Source: Tropicimonas sediminicola (GTDB lineage Bacteria; Pseudomonadota; Alphaproteobacteria; Rhodobacterales; Rhodobacteraceae). From it: 64,000 nt of DNA. Below, piece by piece: positions 8,752-17,784 of this stretch; the stretch's first letter is position 1, and each line of letters begins with the position of its first letter. The DNA is taken from positions 310,001 to 374,000 of the forward strand of contig NZ_FZOY01000001.1 in the NCBI RefSeq assembly GCF_900188335.1, read 5' to 3'. The notes below the pieces were generated by a model. That model worked only from the letters and a program-made list of their open reading frames with translations, did not search any database and was not told the DNA's origin. The position numbers and the translations under genes are program-made.

Positions 8752-10130
8752 CGGACCAGACGCCCCCAGAGGTCGTATTCGCTGGCCTCGTCGACCTCGA
8801 CGGTGACGATGTCGCCCGGAGACAGCGCTGCATGGTCTTCGTCGATGAAGAGGTTGCCGTCGATCTCGGGCGCATCGGCCCTGGTGCGGCAGGTGGCGGC
8901 GTCGTCCTCCACGAGGTCGACGATCACCTCCATGCGCTGGCCGACCTTGGCGGCGAGCTTGGCCTCCGAGATCGCCTGCGACTTCTCCATGAAGCGCTCC
9001 CACCGCTCCTGCTTGACCTCGTCCGGAACGTGGTCGGGCAGGTCGTTGGAGCGCGCGCCGTCGACATTCTCGTACTGGAAACAGCCGACGCGATCGAGCT
9101 GCGCCTCGTCGAGCCAGTCGAGTAGGGTCTCGAATTCGGCCTCCGTCTCGCCCGGGTAGCCCACGATGAAGGTGGAGCGCAGCGTCAGCTCCGGGCAGAT
9201 CGCGCGCCAGGCGGCGATCTCGTCCAGCGTCCTGGCCGCAGCGGCGGGCCGGGCCATGCGCTTCAGCGTGTCGGGGTGGGCGTGCTGGAACGGGATGTCC
9301 AGGTAGGGCAGCACGAGGCCGTCGGCCATCAGCGGGATCAGGTCACGGACATGGGGGTAGGGGTAGACGTAGTGCAGACGCACCCAGGCGCCGAACTGCC
9401 CCAGCTCGCGGGCGAGGTCGGTGATGTGGCTGCGCACTTCGCGGCCCTTCCAGGGATGGCTGTCGTGCTTGCGGTCGACGCCGTAGGCGGAGGTGTCCTG
9501 GCTGATGACCAGCAGCTCCTTGACCCCGTTCTCCACCAGCTTCTCGGCTTCGCGCAGCACCGCGTGGGCGGGGCGGCTGGCAAGGCGGCCGCGCATGTCG
9601 GGGATGATGCAGAACTTGCACTTGTGGTTACAGCCCTCGGAGATCTTGAGGTAGCTGTAATGGCGTGGCGTGAGCTTCACCCCGCTCGCGGGCATCAGGT
9701 TCATGAAGGGGTGCGGGTCGGGCGGCACGGCGGCATGCACCGCGTCCAGCACCTGTTCGTACTGATGCGGGCCGGTCACCGCGAGCACCTTGGGATGCAC
9801 GCCGGTGATGTATTCGGGCTCCGCGCCGAGGCAGCCGGTCACCAGCACCTTGCCGTTTTCCTTCAGCGCCTCGCCGATCGCCTCGAGGCTCTCGGCCTTG
9901 GCGCTGTCGAGGAAGCCGCAGGTGTTCACGATCACCGCGTCGGCGCCCGCGTAGTCGGGCGAGATGCCGTAGCCCTCGGCGCGCAGGCGCGTCAGGATGC
10001 GCTCGCTGTCGACCAGCGCCTTCGGGCAGCCGAGCGAGACCATGCCGATGGTCGGCTGGCCGGGACGGGCGGTTTGGGTCACCTGGGCGCGTGCCAGGTC
10101 GGGGCGGAGGTTGGGCGGGTTGCTGGACAT
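8748..10130 (-). CDS. rimO: ribosomal protein S12 methylthiotransferase RimO
   Basis: 460 aa with the three MTTase domains. The N-terminal cluster ligands are C35 ([12 protein letters not shown]), C71 and C100, the radical-SAM cluster CNHKCKFC is at 167-174, and a C-terminal TRAM-like region follows. The SLGCPK...DSE start is typical of RimO rather than MiaB. The enzyme puts a methylthio group on the conserved Asp of ribosomal protein S12. It sits at the end of a minus-strand run with DUF599 and a secreted protein, and overlaps the sulfotransferase by four bases. Confidence 0.92.
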   Translation of the reverse strand: MSSNPPNLRPDLARAQVTQTARPGQPTIGMVSLGCPKALVDSERILTRLRAEGYGISPDYAGADAVIVNTCGFLDSAKAESLEAIGEALKENGKVLVTGCLGAEPEYITGVHPKVLAVTGPHQYEQVLDAVHAAVPPDPHPFMNLMPASGVKLTPRHYSYLKISEGCNHKCKFCIIPDMRGRLASRPAHAVLREAEKLVENGVKELLVISQDTSAYGVDRKHDSHPWKGREVRSHITDLARELGQFGAWVRLHYVYPYPHVRDLIPLMADGLVLPYLDIPFQHAHPDTLKRMARPAAAARTLDEIAAWRAICPELTLRSTFIVGYPGETEAEFETLLDWLDEAQLDRVGCFQYENVDGARSNDLPDHVPDEVKQERWERFMEKSQAISEAKLAAKVGQRMEVIVDLVEDDAATCRTRADAPEIDGNLFIDEDHAALSPGDIVTVEVDEASEYDLWGRLVR

Positions 10131-10178
10131 GCTGGCGCATATAGCCGTGGCGTGCCGTCCGGGGAAGGGGCCAGTCGC

Positions 10179-10553
10179 TCAGTCGGCGAGACTCACCGGA
10201 AACAGCGTGCCTTCCCAGCCTCCGGTGAGGGTGCTGGCCTCGATCGCGACCTCGGTGATGCCGTCGGGGATCATGACGTTGGACAGGCTGCGGGTGAAGG
10301 GCTGCTCCTCCACATGCGGGTGGACCAGGACGCGGGTGCCGAGGATGCGCCCGTCCGGGGCACGAACCCGCCAGCCGTCGGCATAGTCCTCCCAGCCGGT
10401 ATCGGCGTGGCTGAGGGTGACCGAAAAGGTCCAGGCGGGGCCGGAGCGGCGGGCCTCGACGGCTTCGATCACGGCCGGGTCGGCCAGGGCGGGGCCGGCG
10501 GCAAGGCCGAGGCAGAGCACGGCGGCGCGGGAGAGGGAGATGATGGAAATCAT
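10179..10553 (-). CDS. small secreted protein of unknown function
   Basis: 124 aa with a cleavable signal peptide (MISIISLSRAAVLCLGLAAGPALA). The mature about 100 residues contain VEARRSGPAWTFSVTLSH and GWEDYADGWRV, suggesting a beta-rich periplasmic domain. I have the impression of a conserved roseobacter family but cannot name it. The start chosen is the ATG just ahead of the signal peptide, with AGGAT upstream; a longer ORF would bury the signal. It lies between the DUF599 gene and rimO, with about 47-base gaps, so is probably co-transcribed. Confidence 0.65.
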   Translation of the reverse strand: MISIISLSRAAVLCLGLAAGPALADPAVIEAVEARRSGPAWTFSVTLSHADTGWEDYADGWRVRAPDGRILGTRVLVHPHVEEQPFTRSLSNVMIPDGITEVAIEASTLTGGWEGTLFPVSLAD

Positions 10554-10599
10554 GGGGTCATCCTGCCATGTCGAGAGCGTGCGGCGGGTCACGATCACG

Positions 10600-11337
10600 T
10601 CACTCCGTGAGCTTTGCCCGCGGCTCGGGCGATGCGGGGTCGAGATCATCGCGGCGGATCACGTCCCGGCTGTGCGAGGCGAACTCGCGCCGCCAGATTA
10701 CGAACAGCACGGCGAGCGTGCCGATGATCAGGCCAAGCGGGCCGGCCAGCCAGCCGACCGCGCTCAGCGAGAAGTAGATGGAGCGCATGCCGCGATTGAA
10801 GCTGCGGGAGGCGAGGATGTTGATCTCGGCCGCCTTCTGGGCGCGCGGGTAGGTGCGCGGGTCTTCGGGGTCGTTGGGAACCGAGGCCATCAGCACCGCG
10901 CAATAGCCGAACTGCCGGTGCGACCAGACGAATTTGAGGAAGGCGCTGGTGAGGAAGAACAGGATCAGGAGGATCTTGATCTCCCAGACCAGTTCCGGCG
11001 CCTGGCCGAGGGTCAGGTCGGTGGCGACGTCGCGCAACGGCTCGGGATTGCCGATCAGTGCCAGCCCGCCGCCGATGGCGATCATCGAGGAGGAGGCAAA
11101 GAAGATCGTGCCCTGCCGCAGCGAGTCGAGGATCGCGCTGTCGAAGATCCGCGGCTGGCGCGTCACCATCTCGCGCATCCAGTCCTGGCGGTAGGTGCCC
11201 ATCATGTTGGAGATCGATTCCCGATCATGCATCGGATGCTCGATCCGCCAACCGATGCCGAACCAGGCGACGAAGAGCAGCGCCAGCGCCGCAGCATCGA
11301 GCCAGGAAAAGAGGCTGAGGGTTTCTTGGAGCACCAT
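10600..11337 (-). CDS. DUF599 family membrane protein
   Basis: 245 aa with about four to five transmembrane segments (for example LDAAALALLFVAWFGIGW, FASSSMIAIGGGLALIG, LVWEIKILLILFFLTSAF, AVGWLAGPLGLIIGTLAVLF). The conserved stretch MMGTYRQDWMREMVTRQPRI is characteristic of DUF599 proteins. Function is unknown for the family; the location is the inner membrane. It is divergent from glcD with an 86-base gap, and is probably the first gene of a minus-strand run through rimO to the sulfotransferase. Confidence 0.8.
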   Translation of the reverse strand: MVLQETLSLFSWLDAAALALLFVAWFGIGWRIEHPMHDRESISNMMGTYRQDWMREMVTRQPRIFDSAILDSLRQGTIFFASSSMIAIGGGLALIGNPEPLRDVATDLTLGQAPELVWEIKILLILFFLTSAFLKFVWSHRQFGYCAVLMASVPNDPEDPRTYPRAQKAAEINILASRSFNRGMRSIYFSLSAVGWLAGPLGLIIGTLAVLFVIWRREFASHSRDVIRRDDLDPASPEPRAKLTE

Positions 11338-11364
11338 AGGCGGACCCTAGCGTTCTGATGGGTG

Positions 11365-11404
11365 CTTGCAATACGGCAAAATTGGTTATAAAAACTGACC
11401 AATT
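11365..11404 (+). promoter_or_regulatory. glcD promoter with flanking GntR-like half-sites
   Basis: CTTGCA (11365-11370), 16 bases, TATAAA (11387-11392). The -10 box is enclosed by AATTGGT (11380-11386) and ACCAATT (11398-11404), perfect inverted 7-mers 11 bases apart. The half-sites match those bound by PdhR/LldR/GlcC-type GntR repressors, although the spacing is wider than their usual 3 bases. Confidence 0.55.
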
Positions 11405-11423
11405 GCGCAAGGGAGGACGCGCC

Positions 11424-12857
11424 ATGGAAATGCCTGCGCCGGATCAGAAGATCCTTTCCAGAAAGGATGCCGTGGTGCGCCGCCTGCAGGCGGTCCTGCC
11501 GCAGGATGCCGTCATTCACGACCCCGCCGAGACCCGCGCCTACGAGTGCGACGCGCTGACAGCCTATCGCTGCCCGCCGCTGGCCGCGGTACTCCCCGCC
11601 TCGACCGAGGAAGTCGCGGCGGTGCTGCGGATCTGTCACGAGGAGGGCGTGCCCGTTGTGCCGCGCGGCGCGGGCACCTCGCTCGCCGGCGGGGCGCTGC
11701 CCACCGCCGATTGCGTGATTCTCGGCGTGGCGCGGATGACCGAGGTGCTCGAGACCGACTATGCCAACCGGTTCATCCGGGTGCAGACCGGCCGCACCAA
11801 CCTGAGCGTGTCGGGCGCGGTCGAGGAGGAGGGCTTCTTCTATGCGCCCGATCCGTCGAGCCAGCTTGCCTGCGCCATCGCCGGCAACGTCGCGATGAAC
11901 TCGGGCGGGGCGCATTGCCTGAAATACGGAGTCACCACCAACAACCTGCTCGGCGTGACGATGGTGCTGATGGACGGCACGGTGGTCGAACTGGGCGGGG
12001 CGCATCTCGACGCGGCGGGCTACGACCTGCTCGGGCTGGTCTGCGGCTCGGAGGGGCAGCTTGGCGTCGTGACCGAGGCCACGCTGCGGATCCTGCGCAA
12101 GCCGGAGGGCGCAAGGCCGGTGCTGATCGGGTTCGACAGCAACGAGGTGGCCGGCCATTGCGTCTCGGACATCATCAAGGCCGGGGTGCTGCCGGTGGCG
12201 ATCGAGTTCATGGACCGGCCCTGCATCCGCGCCACCGAGGCCTTCGCCCATGCGGGCTACCCGGATTGCGAGGCGCTGCTCATCGTCGAGGTCGAGGGAT
12301 CGGAGGCCGAGATCGACGCGCAGCTCGGGATGATCTCGCAGATCGCGCGCAAGCACGACCCGGTGGAACTGCGCGAGAGCGGCTCGGAGGAGGAATCCGC
12401 GCGGATCTGGCTGGGGCGGAAATCGGCCTTTGGCGCGATGGGGCAGATCAACGACTACATGTGCCTCGATGGCACGATCCCGGTCAGCGCGCTGCCGATG
12501 GTGCTGCGCCGGATCGGGGAGATGAGCCGCGAATTCGGGCTGGACGTGGGCAACGTGTTCCATGCCGGCGACGGCAACATGCACCCGCTGATCCTCTACG
12601 ATGCCAACAAGCCCGGCGACCTCGAGCTGTGCGAGCGTTTCGGGGCGGAGATCCTGAAGCTCTGTGTCGAGGTGGGCGGCTGCCTGACCGGCGAGCACGG
12701 CGTGGGGATCGAGAAGCGGGACCTGATGGTGCACCAGTACGGGGCGGAGGATCTGGAGATCCAGATGGCGGTGAAGGACGTGTTCGACCCGCACTGGCTG
12801 CTGAACCCGGCCAAGGTCTTTCCGCTGCAGGCGTCGCAGGGGCGGCGCGCGGCGTGA
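11424..12857 (+). CDS. glcD: glycolate oxidase FAD-binding subunit GlcD
   Basis: 477 aa of the FAD-linked oxidase (PCMH) family. The pyrophosphate-binding motif RGAGTSLAGG is at 81-90. The C-terminal cap has HAGDGNMHP and GCLTGEHGVGIEK, containing the His residues for substrate oxidation and flavin contact. The subunit oxidises glycolate (and D-lactate) to glyoxylate, feeding electrons to GlcF. AAGGGAGG lies seven bases before ATG 11424, so the upstream ATG at 11358 is rejected. It is first of glcDEF, behind a promoter with a GntR-like palindrome. Confidence 0.95.
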   Translation: MEMPAPDQKILSRKDAVVRRLQAVLPQDAVIHDPAETRAYECDALTAYRCPPLAAVLPASTEEVAAVLRICHEEGVPVVPRGAGTSLAGGALPTADCVILGVARMTEVLETDYANRFIRVQTGRTNLSVSGAVEEEGFFYAPDPSSQLACAIAGNVAMNSGGAHCLKYGVTTNNLLGVTMVLMDGTVVELGGAHLDAAGYDLLGLVCGSEGQLGVVTEATLRILRKPEGARPVLIGFDSNEVAGHCVSDIIKAGVLPVAIEFMDRPCIRATEAFAHAGYPDCEALLIVEVEGSEAEIDAQLGMISQIARKHDPVELRESGSEEESARIWLGRKSAFGAMGQINDYMCLDGTIPVSALPMVLRRIGEMSREFGLDVGNVFHAGDGNMHPLILYDANKPGDLELCERFGAEILKLCVEVGGCLTGEHGVGIEKRDLMVHQYGAEDLEIQMAVKDVFDPHWLLNPAKVFPLQASQGRRAA

Positions 12858-12876
12858 GGGCGCCGTTTGCCCCCTC

Positions 12877-12923
12877 TTTGCCTGACGGCAAATTCACCCC
12901 CAAGGATACTTCTGGACAGAAGA
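12877..12923 (+). repeat. dispersed hairpin-plus-motif element, glcD/glcE copy
   Basis: A perfect hairpin TTTGCC-TGAC-GGCAAA (12877-12892) is followed by CACCCCCAA and GGATACTTCTGGACAGAAGA (12904-12923). The last part contains the palindrome CTTCTG-GA-CAGAAG. Related copies lie at 27653-27702 and 41214-41284. Confidence 0.6.
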
Positions 12924-12942
12924 CGCACGAGGTGCTGCGCGG

Positions 12943-14073
12943 ATGATGACCCCGAAAAGCGAACAGGAACTGGCAGAGGCAATTGCCGGGACCGACGCAC
13001 CGCTGACGGTGCGTGGCGGCGGCACGCGGCCGATCGGGCGGGCCCTGCCGGGGCAGACCCTGTCGGTGGCGGAGATGTCCGGGATCACGCTTCACGAGCC
13101 GGGCGCGCTGACGCTGGTGGCGCAGGCCGGAACGCCGGTGGCCGAGATCGAGGCCGCTCTGGCGGCGGAAGGGCAGCGGCTGGCCTTCGAGCCGATGGAT
13201 CATCGGGGCCTGCTGGGGACGACGGGAACGCCGACCATCGGCGGTGTCGTGGCGGCGAATGTCTCGGGACCGCGCCGCATTCAGGTCGGCGCTTGCCGGG
13301 ACAGCCTGCTGGGAGTGCGGTTCGTCGACGGCGCCGGGCGGGTGCTGCGCAACGGCGGACGGGTGATGAAGAACGTGACCGGCTATGACCTCGTGAAGCT
13401 GATTGCCGGAAGCTACGGCACGCTCGGCGTGCTGACCGAGGTCAGCTTCAAGGTGCTGCCGGCGGCGGAGGCTGTCGGGACCCTGCGGCTTCACGGTCTG
13501 GACGACCGGCGCGCGGTAGCGGCGATGTCGGCGGCACTGGGCTCGCCCTGCGAGGTATCGGGAGCCGCACATCTGCCCAGGGGCGCGGACGGGCGGCCGG
13601 TGACGATGCTGCGGCTGGAGGGGTTCGCCGACTCGGTGGCCTACCGGATGGGCCGGATGCAGACCCTGCTGGGGTCGTTCGGGGACGGCGAAATCGACAG
13701 GGACGCGGAAAGCGTGGCGGCCGCGTGGCGCGCCATCCGGGATGTGGAAGCCTTTGCCGGGCAGCCCGGCGACGTCTGGCGCGTCTCGGTGAAGCCCTCG
13801 GATGGGCCGGCCGTGGCCGAGGCGCTGGACGGGGCCGAGGTGATCTATGACTGGGGCGGCGGGCTGGTCTGGGCGCTGACCCCGGAAGGAACGGACGCGC
13901 GGGCGGCACTGGCCGGGATCGGCGGCCATGCCACGCTGGTACGGGCGTCGGAGGACACCCGCGCGCGGTTGGCGGTGTTTCATCCGGAGCCCGCGCCGGT
14001 GGCGGCGCTCGCGGCGGGGCTGCGCGCGAAGTTCGATCCGCGCGGGGTGCTCAACCCCGGCTTGATGGGATGA
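12943..14073 (+). CDS. glcE: glycolate oxidase FAD-binding subunit GlcE
   Basis: 376 aa, second FAD-binding subunit of glycolate oxidase, shorter than GlcD as usual. The PCMH half shows RGGGTRPIGR and later NVTGYDLVKLIAGSYGTLGVLTEVSFKVLP, the flavin-binding signature of GlcE. It forms the membrane-associated GlcDEF complex. Two ATG codons stand in tandem (12943 and 12946). It is separated from glcD by 85 bases that hold a repeat element with a hairpin, which could lower read-through. glcF follows 34 bases downstream. Confidence 0.93.
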   Translation: MMTPKSEQELAEAIAGTDAPLTVRGGGTRPIGRALPGQTLSVAEMSGITLHEPGALTLVAQAGTPVAEIEAALAAEGQRLAFEPMDHRGLLGTTGTPTIGGVVAANVSGPRRIQVGACRDSLLGVRFVDGAGRVLRNGGRVMKNVTGYDLVKLIAGSYGTLGVLTEVSFKVLPAAEAVGTLRLHGLDDRRAVAAMSAALGSPCEVSGAAHLPRGADGRPVTMLRLEGFADSVAYRMGRMQTLLGSFGDGEIDRDAESVAAAWRAIRDVEAFAGQPGDVWRVSVKPSDGPAVAEALDGAEVIYDWGGGLVWALTPEGTDARAALAGIGGHATLVRASEDTRARLAVFHPEPAPVAALAAGLRAKFDPRGVLNPGLMG

Positions 14074-14107
14074 CAGCGCGCGGGCGCGACGGGACAGGAC
14101 AGGCGGA

Positions 14108-15403
14108 ATGCAGACGAATTTCACGGCCGAGCAACTGAGCGATCCCGGCATTGCCCGGGCCAACGAGATCCTGCGCACCTGCGTGCATTGCGGGTTCTGC
14201 ACGGCGACCTGCCCAAGCTACCAGGTGCTGGGCGACGAGCTCGACTCGCCGCGGGGGCGGATCTACCTGATCAAGGACATGCTGGAGAACGACCGGCCCG
14301 CGGATGCGCATACGGTCAAGCATCTCGACCGCTGCCTGAGCTGCCTTGCCTGCATGACCACCTGCCCCTCGGGCGTGCATTACATGCACCTGATCGACCA
14401 CGCGCGGGAGCATGTCGAAAAGACCTATCGCCGTCCCTTCATGGACCGGATGCTGCGCGCGGTGCTGGCGCGGGTGATCCCCTATCCGGGGCGGTTCCGG
14501 CTGGCGCTGCTGGGGGCCAAGATCGGGCGGCCGTTCTCCTTCCTGATGCCGGATGCGCGGCTCAAGGCGATGCTGGCGATGGCGCCGAAGCGCATCCCGC
14601 CGGTGAGCCGCAACGACGATCCGCAGGTCTTCCCGGCGAAGGGCGAGCGGCGCAAGCGGGTGGCGCTGATGACGGGCTGTGCGCAGCGGGCGCTCAACAC
14701 CGACATCAACGACGCCACGATCCGGCTGCTGACGCGGCTGGGCTGCGAGGTCGTGGTGGCGCGCGGGCAGGGCTGCTGCGGGGCGGTGACCCATCACATG
14801 GGCAAGGCCGACGCGGCGATGGACGCCGCCGCCAGGAACATCGACGCCTGGATGGCGGAGATCCAGCAGGAGGGGCTCGATGCGATCGTCATCAACACCT
14901 CGGGTTGCGGCACGACGGTCAAGGACTACGGCCACATGTTCCGCAACGATCCGATGGCGGAGCCGGCCGCAAGGGTGAGCGCGCTGGCGCGCGACGTATC
15001 GGAGCTGCTGGTGGAGCTTGGGGTCGAGGCCGAACCGCCGGCGCCGCTGCGGGTTGCCTATCACGCCGCCTGTTCGCTGCAGCATGGCCAGCAGATCAAG
15101 ACCCACCCCAAGACGCTGCTGAAGGCGGCGGGCTTCGAGGTGGTGGAGCCCGCGGATTCGCATCTCTGCTGCGGTTCGGCTGGCACCTACAACCTGCTGC
15201 AACCGGAGATCTCGGCGGAACTCAAGGCGCGGAAGGTCCGCACGCTGGAGGCAAAGGCGCCGGACGTGATCGCGGCCGGGAACATCGGTTGCATGATGCA
15301 GATCGGGTCGGGCACCGGGATTCCGGTGGTGCATACGGTCGAGCTGCTCGACTGGGCAACCGGCGGGCCGCGGCCTCCGGCATTGGCACAGATCGGGGGC
15401 TGA
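14108..15403 (+). CDS. glcF: glycolate oxidase iron-sulfur subunit GlcF
   Basis: 431 aa. Two ferredoxin-type 4Fe-4S motifs occupy C25/C28/C31/C35 and C76/C79/C82/C86. They are followed by two CCG domains (GQGCCGAVTHHMG and LCCGSAGTYNL), which are the quinone-side modules of GlcF and heterodisulfide-reductase-like proteins. It passes electrons from the flavin subunits to the respiratory quinone pool. It completes the glcDEF set. No glcG or transporter gene is beside it. Confidence 0.95.
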   Translation: MQTNFTAEQLSDPGIARANEILRTCVHCGFCTATCPSYQVLGDELDSPRGRIYLIKDMLENDRPADAHTVKHLDRCLSCLACMTTCPSGVHYMHLIDHAREHVEKTYRRPFMDRMLRAVLARVIPYPGRFRLALLGAKIGRPFSFLMPDARLKAMLAMAPKRIPPVSRNDDPQVFPAKGERRKRVALMTGCAQRALNTDINDATIRLLTRLGCEVVVARGQGCCGAVTHHMGKADAAMDAAARNIDAWMAEIQQEGLDAIVINTSGCGTTVKDYGHMFRNDPMAEPAARVSALARDVSELLVELGVEAEPPAPLRVAYHAACSLQHGQQIKTHPKTLLKAAGFEVVEPADSHLCCGSAGTYNLLQPEISAELKARKVRTLEAKAPDVIAAGNIGCMMQIGSGTGIPVVHTVELLDWATGGPRPPALAQIGG

Positions 15404-15473
15404 AACGCGGACGCGAACCGTGCCATATTCTCGCCAGACCCGATGGGTAGCGTCGCCGCAGGTTACTGGAGAG

Positions 15474-16304
15474 ATGGTTTTGCGTTCGCTGTTTTGCCTC
15501 ATTGCCCTGACATTCCTGACCCTTGCCGCGCCATTGCAGGCGCAGGACGCCTTTCAGCGCGCGAGTCGGCTGACCGAGCTTTCCACCGCGGATGCGACTC
15601 GCGGATGGGAGGCCGTGGGGCGGCTCGACATGGGGCCGGGAACCTTCTGCACCGGGGCGCTGATTTCGCCCGACCTCGTGCTCACCGCCGCGCATTGCCT
15701 GTTCGACGCCGACACCGGACGGCGCATTCCCGAGGAGCGCATCGAGTTCCTTGCCGGCTGGCGCAACGGCCGGGCGGAGGCCTATCGCGGGGTGCGGCGG
15801 ACGGCGGTGCATCCGGACTACGATTTCGGCGAGCCGCGCAACGTGGCGCGGGTGGCGCGGGATCTGGCGCTGGTGCAGCTCGACCGGCCGATCCGCAGCG
15901 CGCGCATCAAGCCTTTTGCCACCAGTTTCGAACTGGAGAAGGGCGCGGAGGTCGGCATCGTCTCCTACGCGGAGCATCGCTCCGAGGCGCCGTCGCTGCA
16001 GCAGGTCTGCCATGTGCTGGAGCGGTTCGGCGGGGTGGTGATGCTGTCCTGCTCGGTCGATTTCGGCTCCTCCGGCGCGCCGATCTTTGCCGATGTCGAC
16101 GGCGAGCCGCAGATCGTCTCGGTGGTCTCGTCCAAGGCCGAGGCCAAGGGCGAACCGGTGGCGCTGGCCGGCGAGCTGCGCCCCTCCATCGAGGAATTGC
16201 GCGAGGCGCTGCAGGAGTCGCCCGACAACGTGATGAACCGCGGAAATGCGCTGGCTACGGGGCGCGATGACGGGCGGCTCGGCGCGAAGTTCGTCAAACC
16301 GTGA
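15474..16304 (+). CDS. secreted trypsin-like serine protease, copy 1
   Basis: 276 aa. A signal peptide (MVLRSLFCLIALTFLTLAAPLQAQ) directs it to the periplasm or outside. The chymotrypsin-fold triad is His74 (LTAAHC), Asp130 (ARDLALVQLD) and Ser200 in GSSGAP. The residue before the nucleophile is Ser, where trypsins have Asp194 (GDSGG), so activation and the oxyanion hole may differ. Three further Cys besides C75 could form disulfides. Downstream it shares one base with a paralogue. It follows glcF by 70 bases, without an evident terminator. Confidence 0.82.
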   Translation: MVLRSLFCLIALTFLTLAAPLQAQDAFQRASRLTELSTADATRGWEAVGRLDMGPGTFCTGALISPDLVLTAAHCLFDADTGRRIPEERIEFLAGWRNGRAEAYRGVRRTAVHPDYDFGEPRNVARVARDLALVQLDRPIRSARIKPFATSFELEKGAEVGIVSYAEHRSEAPSLQQVCHVLERFGGVVMLSCSVDFGSSGAPIFADVDGEPQIVSVVSSKAEAKGEPVALAGELRPSIEELREALQESPDNVMNRGNALATGRDDGRLGAKFVKP

Positions 16305-17140
16305 TGCGGGGCGGGCTCCGCACCCTGCTGGTGGCGGCCGCGCTGGCCGCCGCGGGCGGAGTCGCGGTGGCCGATACCGGGCTGAAGCGCCTCACCCTGC
16401 GGCAGGACAGCCTCGGCTGGGAGGCGGTCGGCCGGCTCGACCTCGGCGGCAGCGGCTTCTGCACCGGGGTTCTGATCGAAACCGATCTGGTGCTGACGGC
16501 GGCCCATTGCCTTGTCGATGGGGCCACCGGCGCGCGGCGCGATCCGCGGCAGCTGACCTTTCGGGCCGGGTTGCGCGACGGCGAGGCCATTGCCGTGCGG
16601 GCCGGGGCCCGCGCGGTGCTGCATCCCGGATACGATCCGCAGGATCGCGACGGGCTGCGGCAGCTCCTTGCCGACGTGGCGCTGCTGGAGCTTGAACGCC
16701 CGATCCCGGCCGCCACCGCGGCGCCCTTCGTGACGGGCTCCACGGTCGGCGCGGGCGGTACCGTGAGCCTCGTCTCCTTTGCCACAGGGCGGGAGGAGGC
16801 GCTGAGCTGGCAGCGCGCCTGCGCGGTTCTGGGGCGCGGGCAGGGCGCGCTGCTCTTCACCTGCGACGCGAATTTCGGCTCGTCGGGAGCCCCGGTCTTC
16901 GAGACCTCCTCGGGACGCGCGCGGATCGTGTCGCTGGTCTCGCGCGGCTCCCGGGAGAACGGAGAGATCCGGGTCTTCGGTCCGGAGATCGCGGCGCCGC
17001 TGGCCGAAGTGCGCCGGGCCCTGCGCGAGGGGCGCGGGGTCTGGCCGGAGACGGGTTTCGTGGCGCGCCGGCTCACGGCACCGACCGGCGGGACCCTCCA
17101 GCGCAACCACGACACCGGCGCCAGGTTCCTGAAACCGTGA
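16304..17140 (+). CDS. secreted trypsin-like serine protease, copy 2
   Basis: 278 aa, paralogue of the preceding gene. It has a signal peptide (LRTLLVAAALAAAGGVAVAD) and triad His68 (LTAAHC), Asp124 (LADVALLEL) and Ser194 in FGSSGAPVF, with the same Ser-for-Asp change before the nucleophile. Both paralogues end in KFVKP/RFLKP, a shared C-terminal hallmark of unknown use. The start ATG overlaps the previous stop (TGATG), so translation is coupled; a GTG three bases earlier is an alternative. The pair arose by tandem duplication and now differs widely in sequence. Confidence 0.82.
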   Translation: MRGGLRTLLVAAALAAAGGVAVADTGLKRLTLRQDSLGWEAVGRLDLGGSGFCTGVLIETDLVLTAAHCLVDGATGARRDPRQLTFRAGLRDGEAIAVRAGARAVLHPGYDPQDRDGLRQLLADVALLELERPIPAATAAPFVTGSTVGAGGTVSLVSFATGREEALSWQRACAVLGRGQGALLFTCDANFGSSGAPVFETSSGRARIVSLVSRGSRENGEIRVFGPEIAAPLAEVRRALREGRGVWPETGFVARRLTAPTGGTLQRNHDTGARFLKP

Positions 17141-17163
17141 GATAATTCCCGGCGGACCGAGGT

Positions 17164-17192
17164 CTTGAAATGCTGCGGGAGGGTGCACACAT
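17164..17192 (+). promoter_or_regulatory. possible RpoH (sigma-32) promoter of the Hsp20 gene
   Basis: CTTGAA (17164-17169) and, about 17 bases later, ACACATCT resemble the alphaproteobacterial heat-shock promoter CTTG-N17-CYTATNT, with a weak -10. It lies some 105 bases before the hsp20 ATG. Confidence 0.35.
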
Positions 17193-17297
17193 CTGTCTCG
17201 TCCGGATGCCGAAGTCGGGTCCGGGCACTCCAATCGGCGTCCGTCCGACAGACCGGAGGGCGCACCACACAGACATCGCTCAAGAGAGGATGACCAG

Positions 17298-17756
17298 ATG
17301 CGTACACTTGATTTTGCACCGCTTTACCGTGCCACCGTCGGCTTCGACCGTATCGCCGACATGATGGACCGGGTCATGGAAACCGAGGTTTCCGCTCCCA
17401 CCTATCCGCCCTACAACATCGAGAAGATCGACGAGAATGCCTATCGCATCTCGGTTGCCGTGGCGGGTTTCGCTGAATCCGAACTCAACGTCGAGGTCAA
17501 GGAAGGCGCCCTGATCGTCTCTGCCCGCAAGGCCGAGGACGACAAGGAGCGGACGTTCCTGCATCGCGGCATCGCCACCCGCGCCTTCGAGCGCCGCTTC
17601 CAGCTGGCCGACCACGTCCGCGTCTCCGGCGCCAGCCATGTGGACGGCATGCTGCACATCGACCTGGTGCGCGAAGTGCCCGAGGCGCTGAAACCGCGCC
17701 GGATCGAGATCACCAACGGCAAGAAGGCCATCGAGGCCGAGACCGTCGAGGTCTGA
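17298..17756 (+). CDS. small heat-shock protein, Hsp20/IbpA type
   Basis: 152 aa. An alpha-crystallin domain (residues about 35-135: YPPYNIEKIDENAYRISVAV ... HVDGMLHIDLVREVPE) is flanked by an N-terminal arm DFAPLYRATVGFDRIADMMD like that of IbpA and a C-terminal tail ending KKAIEAETVEV. RRIEI supplies the IxI-type anchor. It holds unfolding proteins for DnaK/ClpB in the cytosol. AGAGGA precedes the ATG. It is monocistronic with its own terminator. A second, less similar Hsp20 is at 33804. Confidence 0.9.
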   Translation: MRTLDFAPLYRATVGFDRIADMMDRVMETEVSAPTYPPYNIEKIDENAYRISVAVAGFAESELNVEVKEGALIVSARKAEDDKERTFLHRGIATRAFERRFQLADHVRVSGASHVDGMLHIDLVREVPEALKPRRIEITNGKKAIEAETVEV

Positions 17757-17784
17757 TCCCTCCGCGTCAGACAGACCGACCTTC

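Noticed and set aside
11546..12946. Plus-strand frame inside glcD (466 codons)
   Set aside because: Arg/Gly-rich composition and full overlap with a clear glcD frame mark it as an off-frame shadow.
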